64,000 nucleotides of DNA. It comes from an uncultured Bacteroidia bacterium (GTDB lineage Bacteria; Bacteroidota; Bacteroidia; Bacteroidales; UBA932). Below are positions 53,559 through 61,850 of the stretch, piece after piece. Made by a program: the position numbers and the translations under genes. Where the stretch lies: the NCBI GenBank assembly GCA_902789245.1, contig CADAND010000014.1, forward strand, positions 1 through 64,000, written 5' to 3'. Every line of letters starts with the position of its first letter. The first letter of the stretch is position 1. The notes beneath the pieces are model-generated. The model did no database searches and had not been told where the DNA came from. It was given only the letters and a program-made list of their open reading frames with translations.

Positions 53559-54662
53559 ATGTCCCTGAAATGCGGTATCGTCGGCTTGCCGAACGTAGGC
53601 AAGTCCACCCTCTTCAATTGCGTGAGCTCCGGGAAGGCCCAGAGCGCCAATTTCCCGTTCTGTACCATCGAGCCGAACCTCGGTTCCACCAATGTCCCTG
53701 ACAAGCGCCTGGAGGTGCTTTCCGATATCTGCCAGCCGCAGCGCACGATCCCCGCGACGGTCGACATTGTCGACATCGCCGGCCTGGTGCGCGGCGCCAG
53801 CCGCGGGGAGGGCCTGGGCAACCAGTTCCTCGCCAACATCCGTGAGTGCGATGCCATCCTGCATGTGCTGCGCTGCTTCGACGACGGCAACGTCGTCCAT
53901 GTGGACGGCTCCGTGGACCCGGTCCGGGACAAGGAAGTCGTGGATCTGGAGCTCCAGATCAAGGACCTGGAGACGGTCAACGCGCGCATCGCCAAGGTGC
54001 AGAAGCAGGCCACGACCGGCGGCGACAAGGAAGCCAAGAAGCTCCTGGCGCTGCTGCTTCGCTACAAGGAAGCGCTCGAACAGGGCAAGTCCTGCCGCAG
54101 CGTGCTCCCGCAGAACGAAGAGGAGGCCGTCCTGGCGCATGACCTCTTCCTGCTGACCGACAAGCCCGTGATGTATGTTTGCAACGTGGACGACGCGTCC
54201 GCGGTGAACGGAAACAAATACGTCGACGCGGTCCGCGAGGCCGTCCGGGACGAGCATGCCGAGATCCTGATCATCTCCGCCCGCACGGAGTCTGAAATTG
54301 CCGAGATGGAGGACTACGACGACCGGCAGATGTTCCTCGAGGAGATGGGCCTGCACGAGTCTGGCGTTGTCCGCCTGATCCAGGCCGCCTATCACCTGTT
54401 GGGCCTGCAGACCTTCTTTACGGCGGGCGCCGACGAGTGCCGCGCCTGGACCATCCATCGGGGAGACAAGGCCCCCAAGGCCGCCGGCGTCATCCATTCC
54501 GACTTCGAGAAGGGCTTCATCCGCGCCGAGGTGATCAAGTACGATGACTTCGTCCAGTACAAGACCGAGGCGGCCGTGCGTGCCGCCGGCAAGATGGGCA
54601 TCGAGGGCAAGGACTACGTCGTTCAGGACGGCGACATCATGCATTTCCTCTTCAATGTCTGA
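53559..54662 (+). CDS. ychF: Redox-regulated ATPase YchF
   Basis: A 367-residue Obg-family ATPase. G1 is GLPNVGKSTLFN, G3 is DIAGLVRGASRGEGLGNQF, and the G4 position reads NVDD as usual in YchF, which prefers ATP. The middle coiled-coil stretch (QIKDLETVNARIAKVQKQ) and C-terminal TGS domain (CRAWTIHRGDKAPKAAGVIHSDF) are complete. It is a translation-associated stress factor. Confidence 0.97.
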   Translation: MSLKCGIVGLPNVGKSTLFNCVSSGKAQSANFPFCTIEPNLGSTNVPDKRLEVLSDICQPQRTIPATVDIVDIAGLVRGASRGEGLGNQFLANIRECDAILHVLRCFDDGNVVHVDGSVDPVRDKEVVDLELQIKDLETVNARIAKVQKQATTGGDKEAKKLLALLLRYKEALEQGKSCRSVLPQNEEEAVLAHDLFLLTDKPVMYVCNVDDASAVNGNKYVDAVREAVRDEHAEILIISARTESEIAEMEDYDDRQMFLEEMGLHESGVVRLIQAAYHLLGLQTFFTAGADECRAWTIHRGDKAPKAAGVIHSDFEKGFIRAEVIKYDDFVQYKTEAAVRAAGKMGIEGKDYVVQDGDIMHFLFNV

Positions 54663-54690
54663 CGACATTGCGGAAATGCATAGTTATTCA

Positions 54691-54710
54691 TTGAGGGGCG
54701 GTCCCCTCAA
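54691..54710. terminator. Small perfect hairpin after ychF
   Basis: TTGAGGGG-CGGT-CCCCTCAA forms an eight-bp stem. It lacks a T tract, so it may be an RNA-stability hairpin rather than a terminator. Confidence 0.4.
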
Positions 54711-54754
54711 ACTCCCCCGGTCGGCATAGCCTCCGAAACCAACAACCAGTAGCA

Positions 54755-55336
54755 ATGAAAGCAACAACCCGGTGCTCCCAATGCGGAGCGGAACATAGCG
54801 TGGAGATCCCGCAGAGCGTGAACGCCGCGACGGAGCCGGACCTGAAGGAGAAGGTCCGGAGCGGGGAGCTGTTCACCTGGGCCTGCCCGCACTGCGGCAG
54901 CTCGAACCTGCTGTCCGTGCCGTTCCTGTACCACGACCCGGACGCGCACTTGATGCTGGTGCTGAGCCCGGCGCCGTTGGGCGCCGAGGGCCTGCAGGAA
55001 GGCTACACGGGCCGCCAGGTGCGGACCGTGGGCGATCTCGTGGAGAAGATCAAGATTTTCGACGCGGGTCTGGACGACCTCACCGTCGAGATGTGCAAGT
55101 TCGTCACCTGCCAGGAGCTGAAAAAGGACGTTTCGCTGCGTTTCGCGGGCCTGAACGGCGCCGACGGGGAAATGACCTTCACCTACCCGCAAGATGGCCA
55201 GATGGAGCTCGTAGCCGTCGGATTCAACGTATATGAAGATTGCGCCGGCATTCTCCGACGCAATCCCCAGATTCGCGAGTCTGTCCAGGGCCTCGCCTGC
55301 ATCGACCAGGCCTGGCTCGCGAAGTATTTCCGCTAG
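54755..55336 (+). CDS. CpXC-domain zinc-ribbon protein
   Basis: A 193-residue protein with two cysteine pairs, CSQCGAE at residues 7-13 and CPHCGSSN about 45 residues in, forming a zinc ribbon as in the CpXC family (PF14353). The rest is a mixed fold with DLVEKIKIFDAGLDDLTVEMCKFV. Function unknown. It follows ychF after about 90 bases and converges with the isochorismatase gene. Confidence 0.82.
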   Translation: MKATTRCSQCGAEHSVEIPQSVNAATEPDLKEKVRSGELFTWACPHCGSSNLLSVPFLYHDPDAHLMLVLSPAPLGAEGLQEGYTGRQVRTVGDLVEKIKIFDAGLDDLTVEMCKFVTCQELKKDVSLRFAGLNGADGEMTFTYPQDGQMELVAVGFNVYEDCAGILRRNPQIRESVQGLACIDQAWLAKYFR

Positions 55337-56176
55337 TTAAAACGCCGCGATCAGCTCGTCGTTGGTGTAGGCGTCGGCACCGTAACAGGTCTTCAGGTAG
55401 GCCAGGCCGCCGAGATAATCCTCTTCCGTGAAGGAGTTGGTCGCTTCCTTGGCGACGACCACGTCGTAGCCGAGGCAGTAGGCGTCGGCGGAGGTGTGGC
55501 GGCAGCACATGTGCGTGTGCAGGCCGGTGATGACGACGGTCTGGACGCCCAGTTCCTTCAGGAGGATGTCCAGGTCGGTCTGGAAGAAACCGCTGTAGCG
55601 GCGCTTGGGCACGACATAATCCTTGTCGCAGAGCCCCAGCTCCGGGATGACCTCGGCGCCGGGCGTGCCCTTCAGGGCGTGGTCGCCCCAGAGCTTCAGC
55701 TCGCGGTCGATGCCGGGCAGGTGGCAGTCGTTGCAGAAAATCACGGGCACGCCCTTCTCGCGGGCGGCTTTCAGCAGTGCGGCGGTAGCGGGGACGATGG
55801 CGCGGCCGCGGTCGCAGCCCAGGGCGCCGGTGACGAAGTCGTTGAGCATGTCGACGACAAGGATAGCAGGATGGTTGAGTTTCATTTCTTTATTCGTGTT
55901 TGTGTGTTTGTCAATTCGTTTCCATAGCCAGTACATGAAGGCGCCCCAGGCGAGGAAGAGCGCGACGTAGACCCAGAACGGCAGGCGTGCCTGGTACGTG
56001 TCCCAGTCGAGCACTTTCTCATACTCCGGGATGTCGGCGTAGTAGTAGGCGCCGGCGCCGAAGTCCAGCTCCGGGTTGAGCCCGATCCGCCGGACCATGA
56101 TGTACACGGCGGCAGCGACGGTCAGCGCCCCCACGGCGAAGAACGCCACCCGGGCCACGGTCCTGCGCCTGGACAT
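55337..56176 (-). CDS. Membrane-anchored isochorismatase-family hydrolase (fusion)
   Basis: A 279-residue protein. Residues 1 to about 95 hold two membrane helices (VAFFAVGALTVAAAVYIMV and PFWVYVALFLAWGAFMYWLW) around a GLNPELDFGAGAYYYADIPEYEK loop. From residue 97 (MKLNHPAILVVDML) it is an isochorismatase/nicotinamidase-like hydrolase with catalytic D (VVDMLNDF), K (VVPKRRYSGF) and C (GLHTHMCCRHTSADAY). Elsewhere these are usually separate proteins, and an AAAGAA before the internal ATG could allow separate translation. It starts six bases after the yeiH stop. Confidence 0.82.
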   Translation of the reverse strand: MSRRRTVARVAFFAVGALTVAAAVYIMVRRIGLNPELDFGAGAYYYADIPEYEKVLDWDTYQARLPFWVYVALFLAWGAFMYWLWKRIDKHTNTNKEMKLNHPAILVVDMLNDFVTGALGCDRGRAIVPATAALLKAAREKGVPVIFCNDCHLPGIDRELKLWGDHALKGTPGAEVIPELGLCDKDYVVPKRRYSGFFQTDLDILLKELGVQTVVITGLHTHMCCRHTSADAYCLGYDVVVAKEATNSFTEEDYLGGLAYLKTCYGADAYTNDELIAAF

Positions 56177-56182
56177 CGCTGC

Positions 56183-57535
56183 CTAGGACAGGTGCGGGAT
56201 CGGGAAGAGCACGCCGCTGAGCAGCAGCCACACCGCGAAGAAGGTCAGCGCGATGTTGAAGCACTGCCCGACGAGGTACAGCCAGAGCGGCTTGCCGCCC
56301 TGCATCTGCTTCACCAGATCCTTGAAATTGGTGTCCAGGCCAATGCTGACGAAAGCCAGCACGAAGGCCCAGTTCTTATACTGATCGAGCACACCGTTGA
56401 TGGCCTTGACCTGGTCCGCGCCGGCGAGCGGCTGGACGAGGAAGGAGGCCACGAGCGAGGCGACGAAGAAGCCGATGATGAACTTCGGGAAGCGGGTCCA
56501 GATCTCGCCGGCGCCCACTTTCTGGCCGTCCTTCTTGTTCACGCTGGTCGCGAAGAAGAGGGCCACGAAGAAGGCGATGAAGCCGATGAGGATGTTCTGG
56601 ATCATCTTGACCAGCACGGCGGCCTGCTCGGCCTCGCCGCCCAGCACGCTGCCCGCCACGGCCACGGCACCAGTGCTGTCGACCGTGCCGCCGATGAGCG
56701 CGCCGCCCATGATGGCGGACATGCCCGTGGCGCGGATGAGGATGGGCTCAAGGGCCATCATCAGGACCGTGAAGATGATCGAAATGGAGATTGTCATCGT
56801 CAGGTCGTCCTTCTTGCAGTTGGAGGCCGCGCCCGTGGCGATGGCCGCGGACGTACCGCAGACGCTCGTCGCGGAGGCCATGGTGATGACCAGCGGCTTA
56901 TTGTCCATCTTCAGCACCCGCGTGCCGAACCACCACATGAACAGGATCACGACCGGGGTCACGATCCAGGCGATGCCGAGGCCGTAAAGGCCGAATTTGG
57001 CGATATTGGAGAAGAGGACGGAGAAGCCCATGATGACGAGGCCCGTCTTGATGTAGAATTCGGTCTTTACGGCCGGTTTCAGCCACTTCGGCGTGCCGAC
57101 GGTGTTGGACACCAGCATGCCCACGATAAGCGCCCAGAATGCCCATTCCAGGTAGCGGTTGAGCGTGAACTCGGCGCTGATTAGCCGGACGATCACCGAC
57201 AGGACGAAAACCACGAGGAAGGCCGGCACGAATTTCTTCACCTTTTCGCCCGTCAGGGCGGCCCCGACGGTGAACAGGACACCCAACACGAGGACCGTGC
57301 GCAGGAGCTTGAGCCAGAAGGCGCCGGAGGCGAATTGCTGCCCGAGGGGCACGACCTTAGCCATCTGGGCGTCGCTGAGCGACTCGCCCCAGGTCCAGGT
57401 CTTGAAGGTCAGCGCGGAGAAGTCGAAGGCTTTCGTGAGGACGGCCACCAGGCCGATGGTGATGACGACAAAGCCGATCCAGACGGCGAGCCAATCCTCA
57501 GTTTTCCAGAGCTTGGACAAATTCTTGTTAGCCAT
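56183..57535 (-). CDS. YeiH-family putative sulphate exporter
   Basis: A 450-residue membrane protein of the Cons_hypoth698/YeiH family, with about ten helices such as WLAVWIGFVVITIGLVAVL, YIKTGLVIMGFSVLFSNIA and ATSVCGTSAAIATG. I place the start at 57535 (MANKNLSKLWKTEDW). Related proteins are proposed sulphate or sulphonate exporters; the substrate is not shown here. It heads a two-gene minus-strand unit with the anchored isochorismatase and is divergent from uxuA. Confidence 0.85.
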   Translation of the reverse strand: MANKNLSKLWKTEDWLAVWIGFVVITIGLVAVLTKAFDFSALTFKTWTWGESLSDAQMAKVVPLGQQFASGAFWLKLLRTVLVLGVLFTVGAALTGEKVKKFVPAFLVVFVLSVIVRLISAEFTLNRYLEWAFWALIVGMLVSNTVGTPKWLKPAVKTEFYIKTGLVIMGFSVLFSNIAKFGLYGLGIAWIVTPVVILFMWWFGTRVLKMDNKPLVITMASATSVCGTSAAIATGAASNCKKDDLTMTISISIIFTVLMMALEPILIRATGMSAIMGGALIGGTVDSTGAVAVAGSVLGGEAEQAAVLVKMIQNILIGFIAFFVALFFATSVNKKDGQKVGAGEIWTRFPKFIIGFFVASLVASFLVQPLAGADQVKAINGVLDQYKNWAFVLAFVSIGLDTNFKDLVKQMQGGKPLWLYLVGQCFNIALTFFAVWLLLSGVLFPIPHLS

Positions 57536-57565
57536 TTCTACAGGTTTTGGTACATATACGGAAAA

Positions 57566-57593
57566 CAAAGATAGGTATTTTTTCCTAACTTTG
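57566..57593. promoter_or_regulatory. Divergent promoters of yeiH and uxuA
   Basis: Minus-strand TATCTTTG at 57573-57566 and plus-strand TAACTTTG at 57586-57593 lie back to back, twelve bases apart. Confidence 0.55.
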
Positions 57594-57616
57594 TCTTTGA
57601 CAAAAAAGTTAAACAA

Positions 57617-58792
57617 ATGGAGAAAACCTGGAGATGGTTCGGCCCGTCCGACAAGATCACTTTGGAGATGCTGCGCCAGATCGGCGTGGAGGGAATCGTA
57701 ACCGCCCTGCACCAATACGCCCCCGGCGAACTGTGGCCCGAGGCCGACATCCGCGCCCTGCAGGACTACATCGCAGCCGCCGGCCTGCGCTGGTCGGTGG
57801 TGGAGAGCCTGCCTGTCAGCGAAGAGATCAAATACGCCGGCCCGAGGCGGGATGCACTCATCGAGACCTACAAGCAGAGCCTGGAGAACCTGGGCCGCTG
57901 CGGCATCCATACGATCTGCTATAATTTCATGCCCGTGCTCGACTGGGCGCGCACCGACCTGGAGCACCCCATGCCCGACGGGACCACGGCGCTGTATTTC
58001 GACCTCGTCCGCTTCGCTTATTTCGACATCAAGATCCTGCAGCGCGAAGGCGCGGAAAAGGATTTCCCGCAGGAAGTGGTAGAGAAGGTGGAAGCGCTGG
58101 ACCGCACGATCACCGACGCGGAGAAGGAGCAGCTCGTGGACGCGCTCATCGTCAAGACGCAGGGCTTCGTGAACGGCCCGCTGGGCGACGGAGACGGCTC
58201 TCCCGTGGCCAGGTTCCGTGCCTTGATGGAGCCGTACAAGGGTATCGACAAAGCGCAGCTGCGCGAAAACCTGCGCTACTTCCTCGAGGCCATCATGCCG
58301 GTCTGCCGGCAGTGGGACATGCGCATGTGCGTGCATCCCGACGACCCGCCCATGCAGATTTTCGGCCTGCCGCGCATCGTCTGCAGCGCCGACGACATCC
58401 GCTGGATGCTCAGCGCCGTTGACGATTTCCACAACGGGGTCACCTTCTGCGCCGGCTCGCTCTCCGCGGGCGCACACAACGACGTGGAAGCGATGGCGCG
58501 CGAGTTCGCGCCGCGCACGCATTTCGTGCACCTGCGCACCTGCAGCCTGCTGCCGGGCGGCAACTTCGTCGAGGCGCCGCACACCAACGGCCGCGTGGAT
58601 CTGGTGGAGCTGGTCCGCATCTTCGAGCGGGAGGGCAGGGACCTTCCGATGCGCGTGGACCACGGCCGGACCATGCTCGGCGACGAGAAGCGCGGCTACA
58701 ACGCCGGCTACAGCTTCCACGGCCGCATGCTGGCCCTGGGCCAGGTCAGCGGCATGATGGCGGCTGTCCAAAACGAATTCAAAAAGCAATAG
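57617..58792 (+). CDS. uxuA: Mannonate dehydratase
   Basis: A 391-residue TIM-barrel enzyme converting D-mannonate to 2-keto-3-deoxygluconate. Typical segments are WRWFGPSDKITLEMLRQIG, LHQYAPGELW, CYNFMPVLDWARTDL, CVHPDDPPMQIFGLPRIV and VDHGRTMLGDEKR with metal-binding H and C residues. It supports growth on glucuronate or pectin and glucuronoxylan uronates. The SDR that follows four bases later would supply mannonate. Confidence 0.96.
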   Translation: MEKTWRWFGPSDKITLEMLRQIGVEGIVTALHQYAPGELWPEADIRALQDYIAAAGLRWSVVESLPVSEEIKYAGPRRDALIETYKQSLENLGRCGIHTICYNFMPVLDWARTDLEHPMPDGTTALYFDLVRFAYFDIKILQREGAEKDFPQEVVEKVEALDRTITDAEKEQLVDALIVKTQGFVNGPLGDGDGSPVARFRALMEPYKGIDKAQLRENLRYFLEAIMPVCRQWDMRMCVHPDDPPMQIFGLPRIVCSADDIRWMLSAVDDFHNGVTFCAGSLSAGAHNDVEAMAREFAPRTHFVHLRTCSLLPGGNFVEAPHTNGRVDLVELVRIFEREGRDLPMRVDHGRTMLGDEKRGYNAGYSFHGRMLALGQVSGMMAAVQNEFKKQ

Positions 58793-58796
58793 CGAT

Positions 58797-59612
58797 ATGA
58801 ACGAACTCTACTCCGTAGCCGGCAAGGTGGCCGTGATCAGCGGCGCCGCCGGAGCCCTGGGCGGTTCGCTGGCCCGTCACTTCGCCGCACAAGGTGCCGA
58901 CGTGGTGGCGTTGGTCCACCGCCCCGAACAGGTCGAACCGACCGTCTCCGCCCTGAAAGCACTGGGTGGCAATCCCATAGGATATGCCTGCAACGTGATG
59001 GACACCGCCGAGGTGAGCCGCATCGCCGACGAGGTCGTCGCGAAATTCGGCCGCGTGGACATCCTCATCAACGTGGCGGGCGGCAACGTGCCCGGTGCGA
59101 CGATCATGCCCGACCAGAACTTCTGGGACATGAAGCTCGAGGACTGGACCAAGGTGCTGGACCTCAACCTCAACGGCACGGTCTATCCCTGCCACGTCTT
59201 CACGAAAGTCTTTGCGAAGCAGGGCTACGGCTGCATCCTGAATATCTCCTCGATGGCCGCCTACGATGCCCTGAGCCGCGTGGCGGGCTATGGCGCCGCC
59301 AAGGAGGGCGTGTCCAACTTCACCCGCTGGCTGGCCGCCGAGCTGGCCATCAAGTACGGCGAGAAGATCCGCGTGAACGCCCTGGCGCCCGGCTTCTTTA
59401 TCGGCAAGCAGAACCGCGCCGCGCTCCTCAACGAGGACGGCTCCCTGACCGAGCGCTCGGTCAAGGTCATCGCCAAGACCCCGATGCGCCGCTTCGGCGA
59501 CCTGACGGAACTCAACGGCGCCGCGCAGTTCCTCTGCAGCGATGCCGCTTCCTTCGTCACGGGCGTGATTCTGCCCGTGGACGGCGGATTTTCTTCCTTC
59601 AGCGGTATTTAG
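58797..59612 (+). CDS. SDR-family oxidoreductase, probable D-mannonate oxidoreductase
   Basis: A 271-residue classical SDR with VISGAAGALGGSLARHFA for NAD(P), NVAGG, catalytic YGAAKEG, and the C-terminal VTGVILPVDGGFSSFSGI. It follows uxuA by four bases, and SDRs in this position in Bacteroidota reduce fructuronate to mannonate in place of UxuB. Substrate is inferred from the neighbour. It converges with the GNAT gene, overlapping by four bases at the 3' ends. Confidence 0.88.
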   Translation: MNELYSVAGKVAVISGAAGALGGSLARHFAAQGADVVALVHRPEQVEPTVSALKALGGNPIGYACNVMDTAEVSRIADEVVAKFGRVDILINVAGGNVPGATIMPDQNFWDMKLEDWTKVLDLNLNGTVYPCHVFTKVFAKQGYGCILNISSMAAYDALSRVAGYGAAKEGVSNFTRWLAAELAIKYGEKIRVNALAPGFFIGKQNRAALLNEDGSLTERSVKVIAKTPMRRFGDLTELNGAAQFLCSDAASFVTGVILPVDGGFSSFSGI

Positions 59613-60166
59613 GTTCCTCGTGTCTGAGACCAGCTTTTCAGGTCGAAGAAAAGCAATACGGTTTCGTCGTCTTCCCGTGGATCGGAAAGGCGCGTAAAGC
59701 CACATTTTGTATAGAATGGTTCGGCGCCAAGGAGGGCGTCGACCGTGATATAGCGGCAACCGGACTTCCGCACCTTGTAATACCAGGTCTGGATGAATAA
59801 AAGAAGCTCTTTTCCTATTCCGGAACGCTGCTCGCTGCGGTCCACGGCAAATCGGCCTATCTTCAAAGAAGGATAGGACGATCTTCTCTTGGCGTTGGGG
59901 ATTTTGCGCGAAAGACGATTCCAGATAGTTGGTTCGACAAATTCCCGGTCTATTTTATCATTCAGAAGACTGAAATAGGCAAGAATGCTATGTGTCATGT
60001 CGTCTACTGCAACGTATGTAACAGCAAGGAATTCCTTGTCATAAAGCGTTGCATTGGGCGCATCGGAGTTGGTTTCAAGCAAAAAACCGTTCAGATCTGC
60101 TTGGCCACAGTCGAACGGTTTTACGACGTCAGTTTCCGGCTGAAACTTACGAATCGTGTAACTCAT
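59609..60166 (-). CDS. GNAT-family N-acetyltransferase (putative toxin)
   Basis: A 185-residue acetyltransferase. The acetyl-CoA loop is RSEQRSGIGKELL, preceded by KIGRFAVD and followed by CRYITVDALLGAEPFYTKCGFTRL. The length and N-terminus (FDCGQADLNGFL) resemble the TacT/AtaT-type group that acetylates aminoacyl-tRNAs. Its start overlaps the stop of a small upstream ORF by four bases, as in type II toxin-antitoxin pairs. Base composition is AT-richer than neighbours, suggesting transfer. Confidence 0.82.
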   Translation of the reverse strand: MSYTIRKFQPETDVVKPFDCGQADLNGFLLETNSDAPNATLYDKEFLAVTYVAVDDMTHSILAYFSLLNDKIDREFVEPTIWNRLSRKIPNAKRRSSYPSLKIGRFAVDRSEQRSGIGKELLLFIQTWYYKVRKSGCRYITVDALLGAEPFYTKCGFTRLSDPREDDETVLLFFDLKSWSQTRGT

Positions 60167-60321
60167 AGCGCGAAAGAGACTTTCTTACTGATCTTTTCGT
60201 AAGTCGCCAGTCGTTCTGCTCGCTCCTCTTCAGAAAGGGGAACGACATTGTGCGCCGCCATTTCGAAGCGGTAGGCATCCTCGTCATAGAGAACGGGCGT
60301 TTCTTTAATCGGTTTAGCCAT
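60163..60321 (-). CDS. Small antitoxin-like protein
   Basis: A 52-residue protein, MAKPIKETPVLYDEDAYRFE and onward, of a type often found directly before GNAT proteins in Bacteroidota. It is charged, and the C-terminus EEERAERLATYEKISKKV looks helical. I chose the ATG at 60321, which has AAGGAAGAACGAATT upstream, a rare Shine-Dalgarno-like site here. A minus-strand TACATTTG box lies at 60383-60376. The antitoxin role is inferred from context. Confidence 0.65.
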   Translation of the reverse strand: MAKPIKETPVLYDEDAYRFEMAAHNVVPLSEEERAERLATYEKISKKVSFAL

Positions 60322-60588
60322 AATTCGTTCTTCCTTTTCTAAATGGTCCCTGCAGTATAGATGCTTGGAACCGTGCAAATGTAACAATAATTGTTCATAG
60401 TCTCACATCATATTTGTGTGACGGCAAAGGTATTAGCTATTATTCGATTGATTTTTCGATTAATCGATTAATGTTGAGATTTTTGCTCAAGAATACTTAC
60501 AATCAGCGAGTTATAGAAGTTCTTCAAACAAAAGAATTGTACGAAACACGCGGAAAGAGCGTCGTTTTATATGATTATTATTGTGACT
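60322..60588. other. AT-rich intergenic region upstream of the antitoxin
   Basis: It holds a -7 element (CAAATGTA at 60376-60383, minus strand) and the palindromic ATTAATCGATTAAT. A 104-codon plus-strand reading frame crosses it and the palindromic repeat, but I do not accept it as a gene. The composition is AT-rich relative to the flanks. Confidence 0.5.
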
Positions 60589-60613
60589 GTCATTCCGGGC
60601 TTGACCCGGAATC
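60589..60613 (-). repeat. 25-bp palindromic repeat, copy 4 (end of LytTR gene)
   Basis: This copy lies on the minus strand and matches copy 2 exactly. It forms the last seven codons and the stop of the LytTR gene (DSGSSPE, then TGA). Confidence 0.88.
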
Positions 60614-61309
60614 TCCCAGAAAACGTCTGACGGCGTCCTTGTATTTCCGGGAAACTGGAAGCGGGACGCCGCCGACGTTTACAGTATCCGGCGACGCCAG
60701 GGCGGAGACGGACAGGTTGACGAGGTAGGAGCGGTGGATCCGGAGAAAGTCGCTTCCCAGCAGGTGCTCCCACTGGCTGATGCCGGTCTTGTTCCGATAA
60801 GATTCGCCGGCGGCGGTGACGATGCGAACCTCTGTGTCGTTGGATTCGATGTAGGCAATCTCCGAACGGCGCAGCGAGACGCTTTTCCGGTCGGAGAAGA
60901 AGGTGATGCTGCGCTCCTGGGCCTTGAAGCGCTTGTCCAGCCACTTGGCCCAGAAGTAATCGCCGTAAGACAGGGATGTGAGGATGAGACCGAGGAACGC
61001 CGGGTTGATGAGCATCGGCGGCACTTCCTTGGCGGACCGATACAAATTCCGCGGATCTAAGCGCGACCAGGCATAGTAGTGCAGGACGATGATTAGCAGG
61101 ATTACGGAAGCCAGCACGGCGAGCGCCAGGTACACCTTGTCCATCGGCTTGCGGGCCTTGGGCATCAGGATTTCCAGCAATAGCGCGCAAGGACTGAAGA
61201 CCAGACCGATCAGCAGGGCCTGGTCCAGTCTGTAGTCCAGGCTCCCGAGGATGGCGGCCAGCAGGGCCAGGGCAGCCAGCCAGTATGCGATGCGCAGCAG
61301 GATTTTCAT
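60590..61309 (-). CDS. Membrane LytTR transcription regulator
   Basis: A 239-residue protein with four predicted membrane helices (for example IAYWLAALALLAAILGS and VYLALAVLASVILLIIVLHY), then a complete LytTR domain with AYIESNDTEVRI, FLRIHRSYLVNLS and LPVSRKYKDAVRRFL. The ATG at 61309 begins the first helix. The final residues come from an inserted palindromic repeat that provides the stop codon. A cognate histidine kinase is not seen; such proteins may sense through the membrane part. Confidence 0.88.
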   Translation of the reverse strand: MKILLRIAYWLAALALLAAILGSLDYRLDQALLIGLVFSPCALLLEILMPKARKPMDKVYLALAVLASVILLIIVLHYYAWSRLDPRNLYRSAKEVPPMLINPAFLGLILTSLSYGDYFWAKWLDKRFKAQERSITFFSDRKSVSLRRSEIAYIESNDTEVRIVTAAGESYRNKTGISQWEHLLGSDFLRIHRSYLVNLSVSALASPDTVNVGGVPLPVSRKYKDAVRRFLGDSGSSPE

Positions 61310-61421
61310 CTCTTCACAAAAATAAACAAAAACCCATTGGTCTGCAAGCAGAACGGCGCCACCGTGGCTTTTGACCGTTCTGCGAAGGGTTTTCACCTTG
61401 CATATATCGCGTGTGATACCG

Positions 61422-61429
61422 TACCTTTG
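61422..61429 (+). promoter_or_regulatory. -7 element of the ExbB/MotA-like gene
   Basis: TACCTTTG, with TTG at 61398-61400 and a 21-nt spacer; the ATG is at 61454. Confidence 0.55.
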
Positions 61430-61453
61430 CAACAAACCAAATCACACAAAGCC

Positions 61454-61843
61454 ATGAAAGAAGAAATTATTAATGTTGTGGACTCCCTCGGAGTCACCCA
61501 CCAGGAAGTCATCGAACGTGCCGACTGGAGTATCTCCCAATTCTTCGTCGAAGGCGGACTGGGCCCAATGATCATCCTCACCATTCTGTTGATCGCCATG
61601 CTGGTCGCTGCCTGGAAAGCCCCCAAGTGGGTCAAAGAGGCCGGCATTGGCGCCCTGGTCGCTGGCATCTTCTTCACCTTGGTCGGTCTGACCCAGATGT
61701 TTGATGTCATCCAGCGCTTCGGTGATGTCAGTTTTTCAATCGTCTGCGGCGGCCTGAAAGTCGCCCTGATTCCGACGATCTACAGTCTCTGCATTTACTT
61801 CCTCTCCCTGATTATCCGCGTCATCCAGAAACCCCGGATATAA
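61454..61843 (+). CDS. Short ExbB/MotA/TolQ-like membrane protein
   Basis: A 129-residue membrane protein with three helices (PMIILTILLIAMLVAAW, IGALVAGIFFTLVGLTQMFDVI and KVALIPTIYSLCIYFLSLII). The last two resemble the pore helices of the ExbB/TolQ/MotA channel family, including GLKVALIPTIYSL. It is far shorter than ExbB and lacks an ExbD or MotB partner nearby. It has its own promoter. The assignment is by similarity of the helix pattern only. Confidence 0.6.
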   Translation: MKEEIINVVDSLGVTHQEVIERADWSISQFFVEGGLGPMIILTILLIAMLVAAWKAPKWVKEAGIGALVAGIFFTLVGLTQMFDVIQRFGDVSFSIVCGGLKVALIPTIYSLCIYFLSLIIRVIQKPRI

Positions 61844-61850
61844 CGCAGAG

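Noticed and set aside
54691-54710. Strong intrinsic terminator after ychF
   Set aside because: The stem is perfect, but no T tract follows, so I list it only as a low-confidence hairpin.
60414-60728. 104-codon plus-strand frame containing CHSGLDPESP
   Set aside because: Its middle is the translation of the palindromic repeat, and its end is antisense to the LytTR gene. No start-site features support it.
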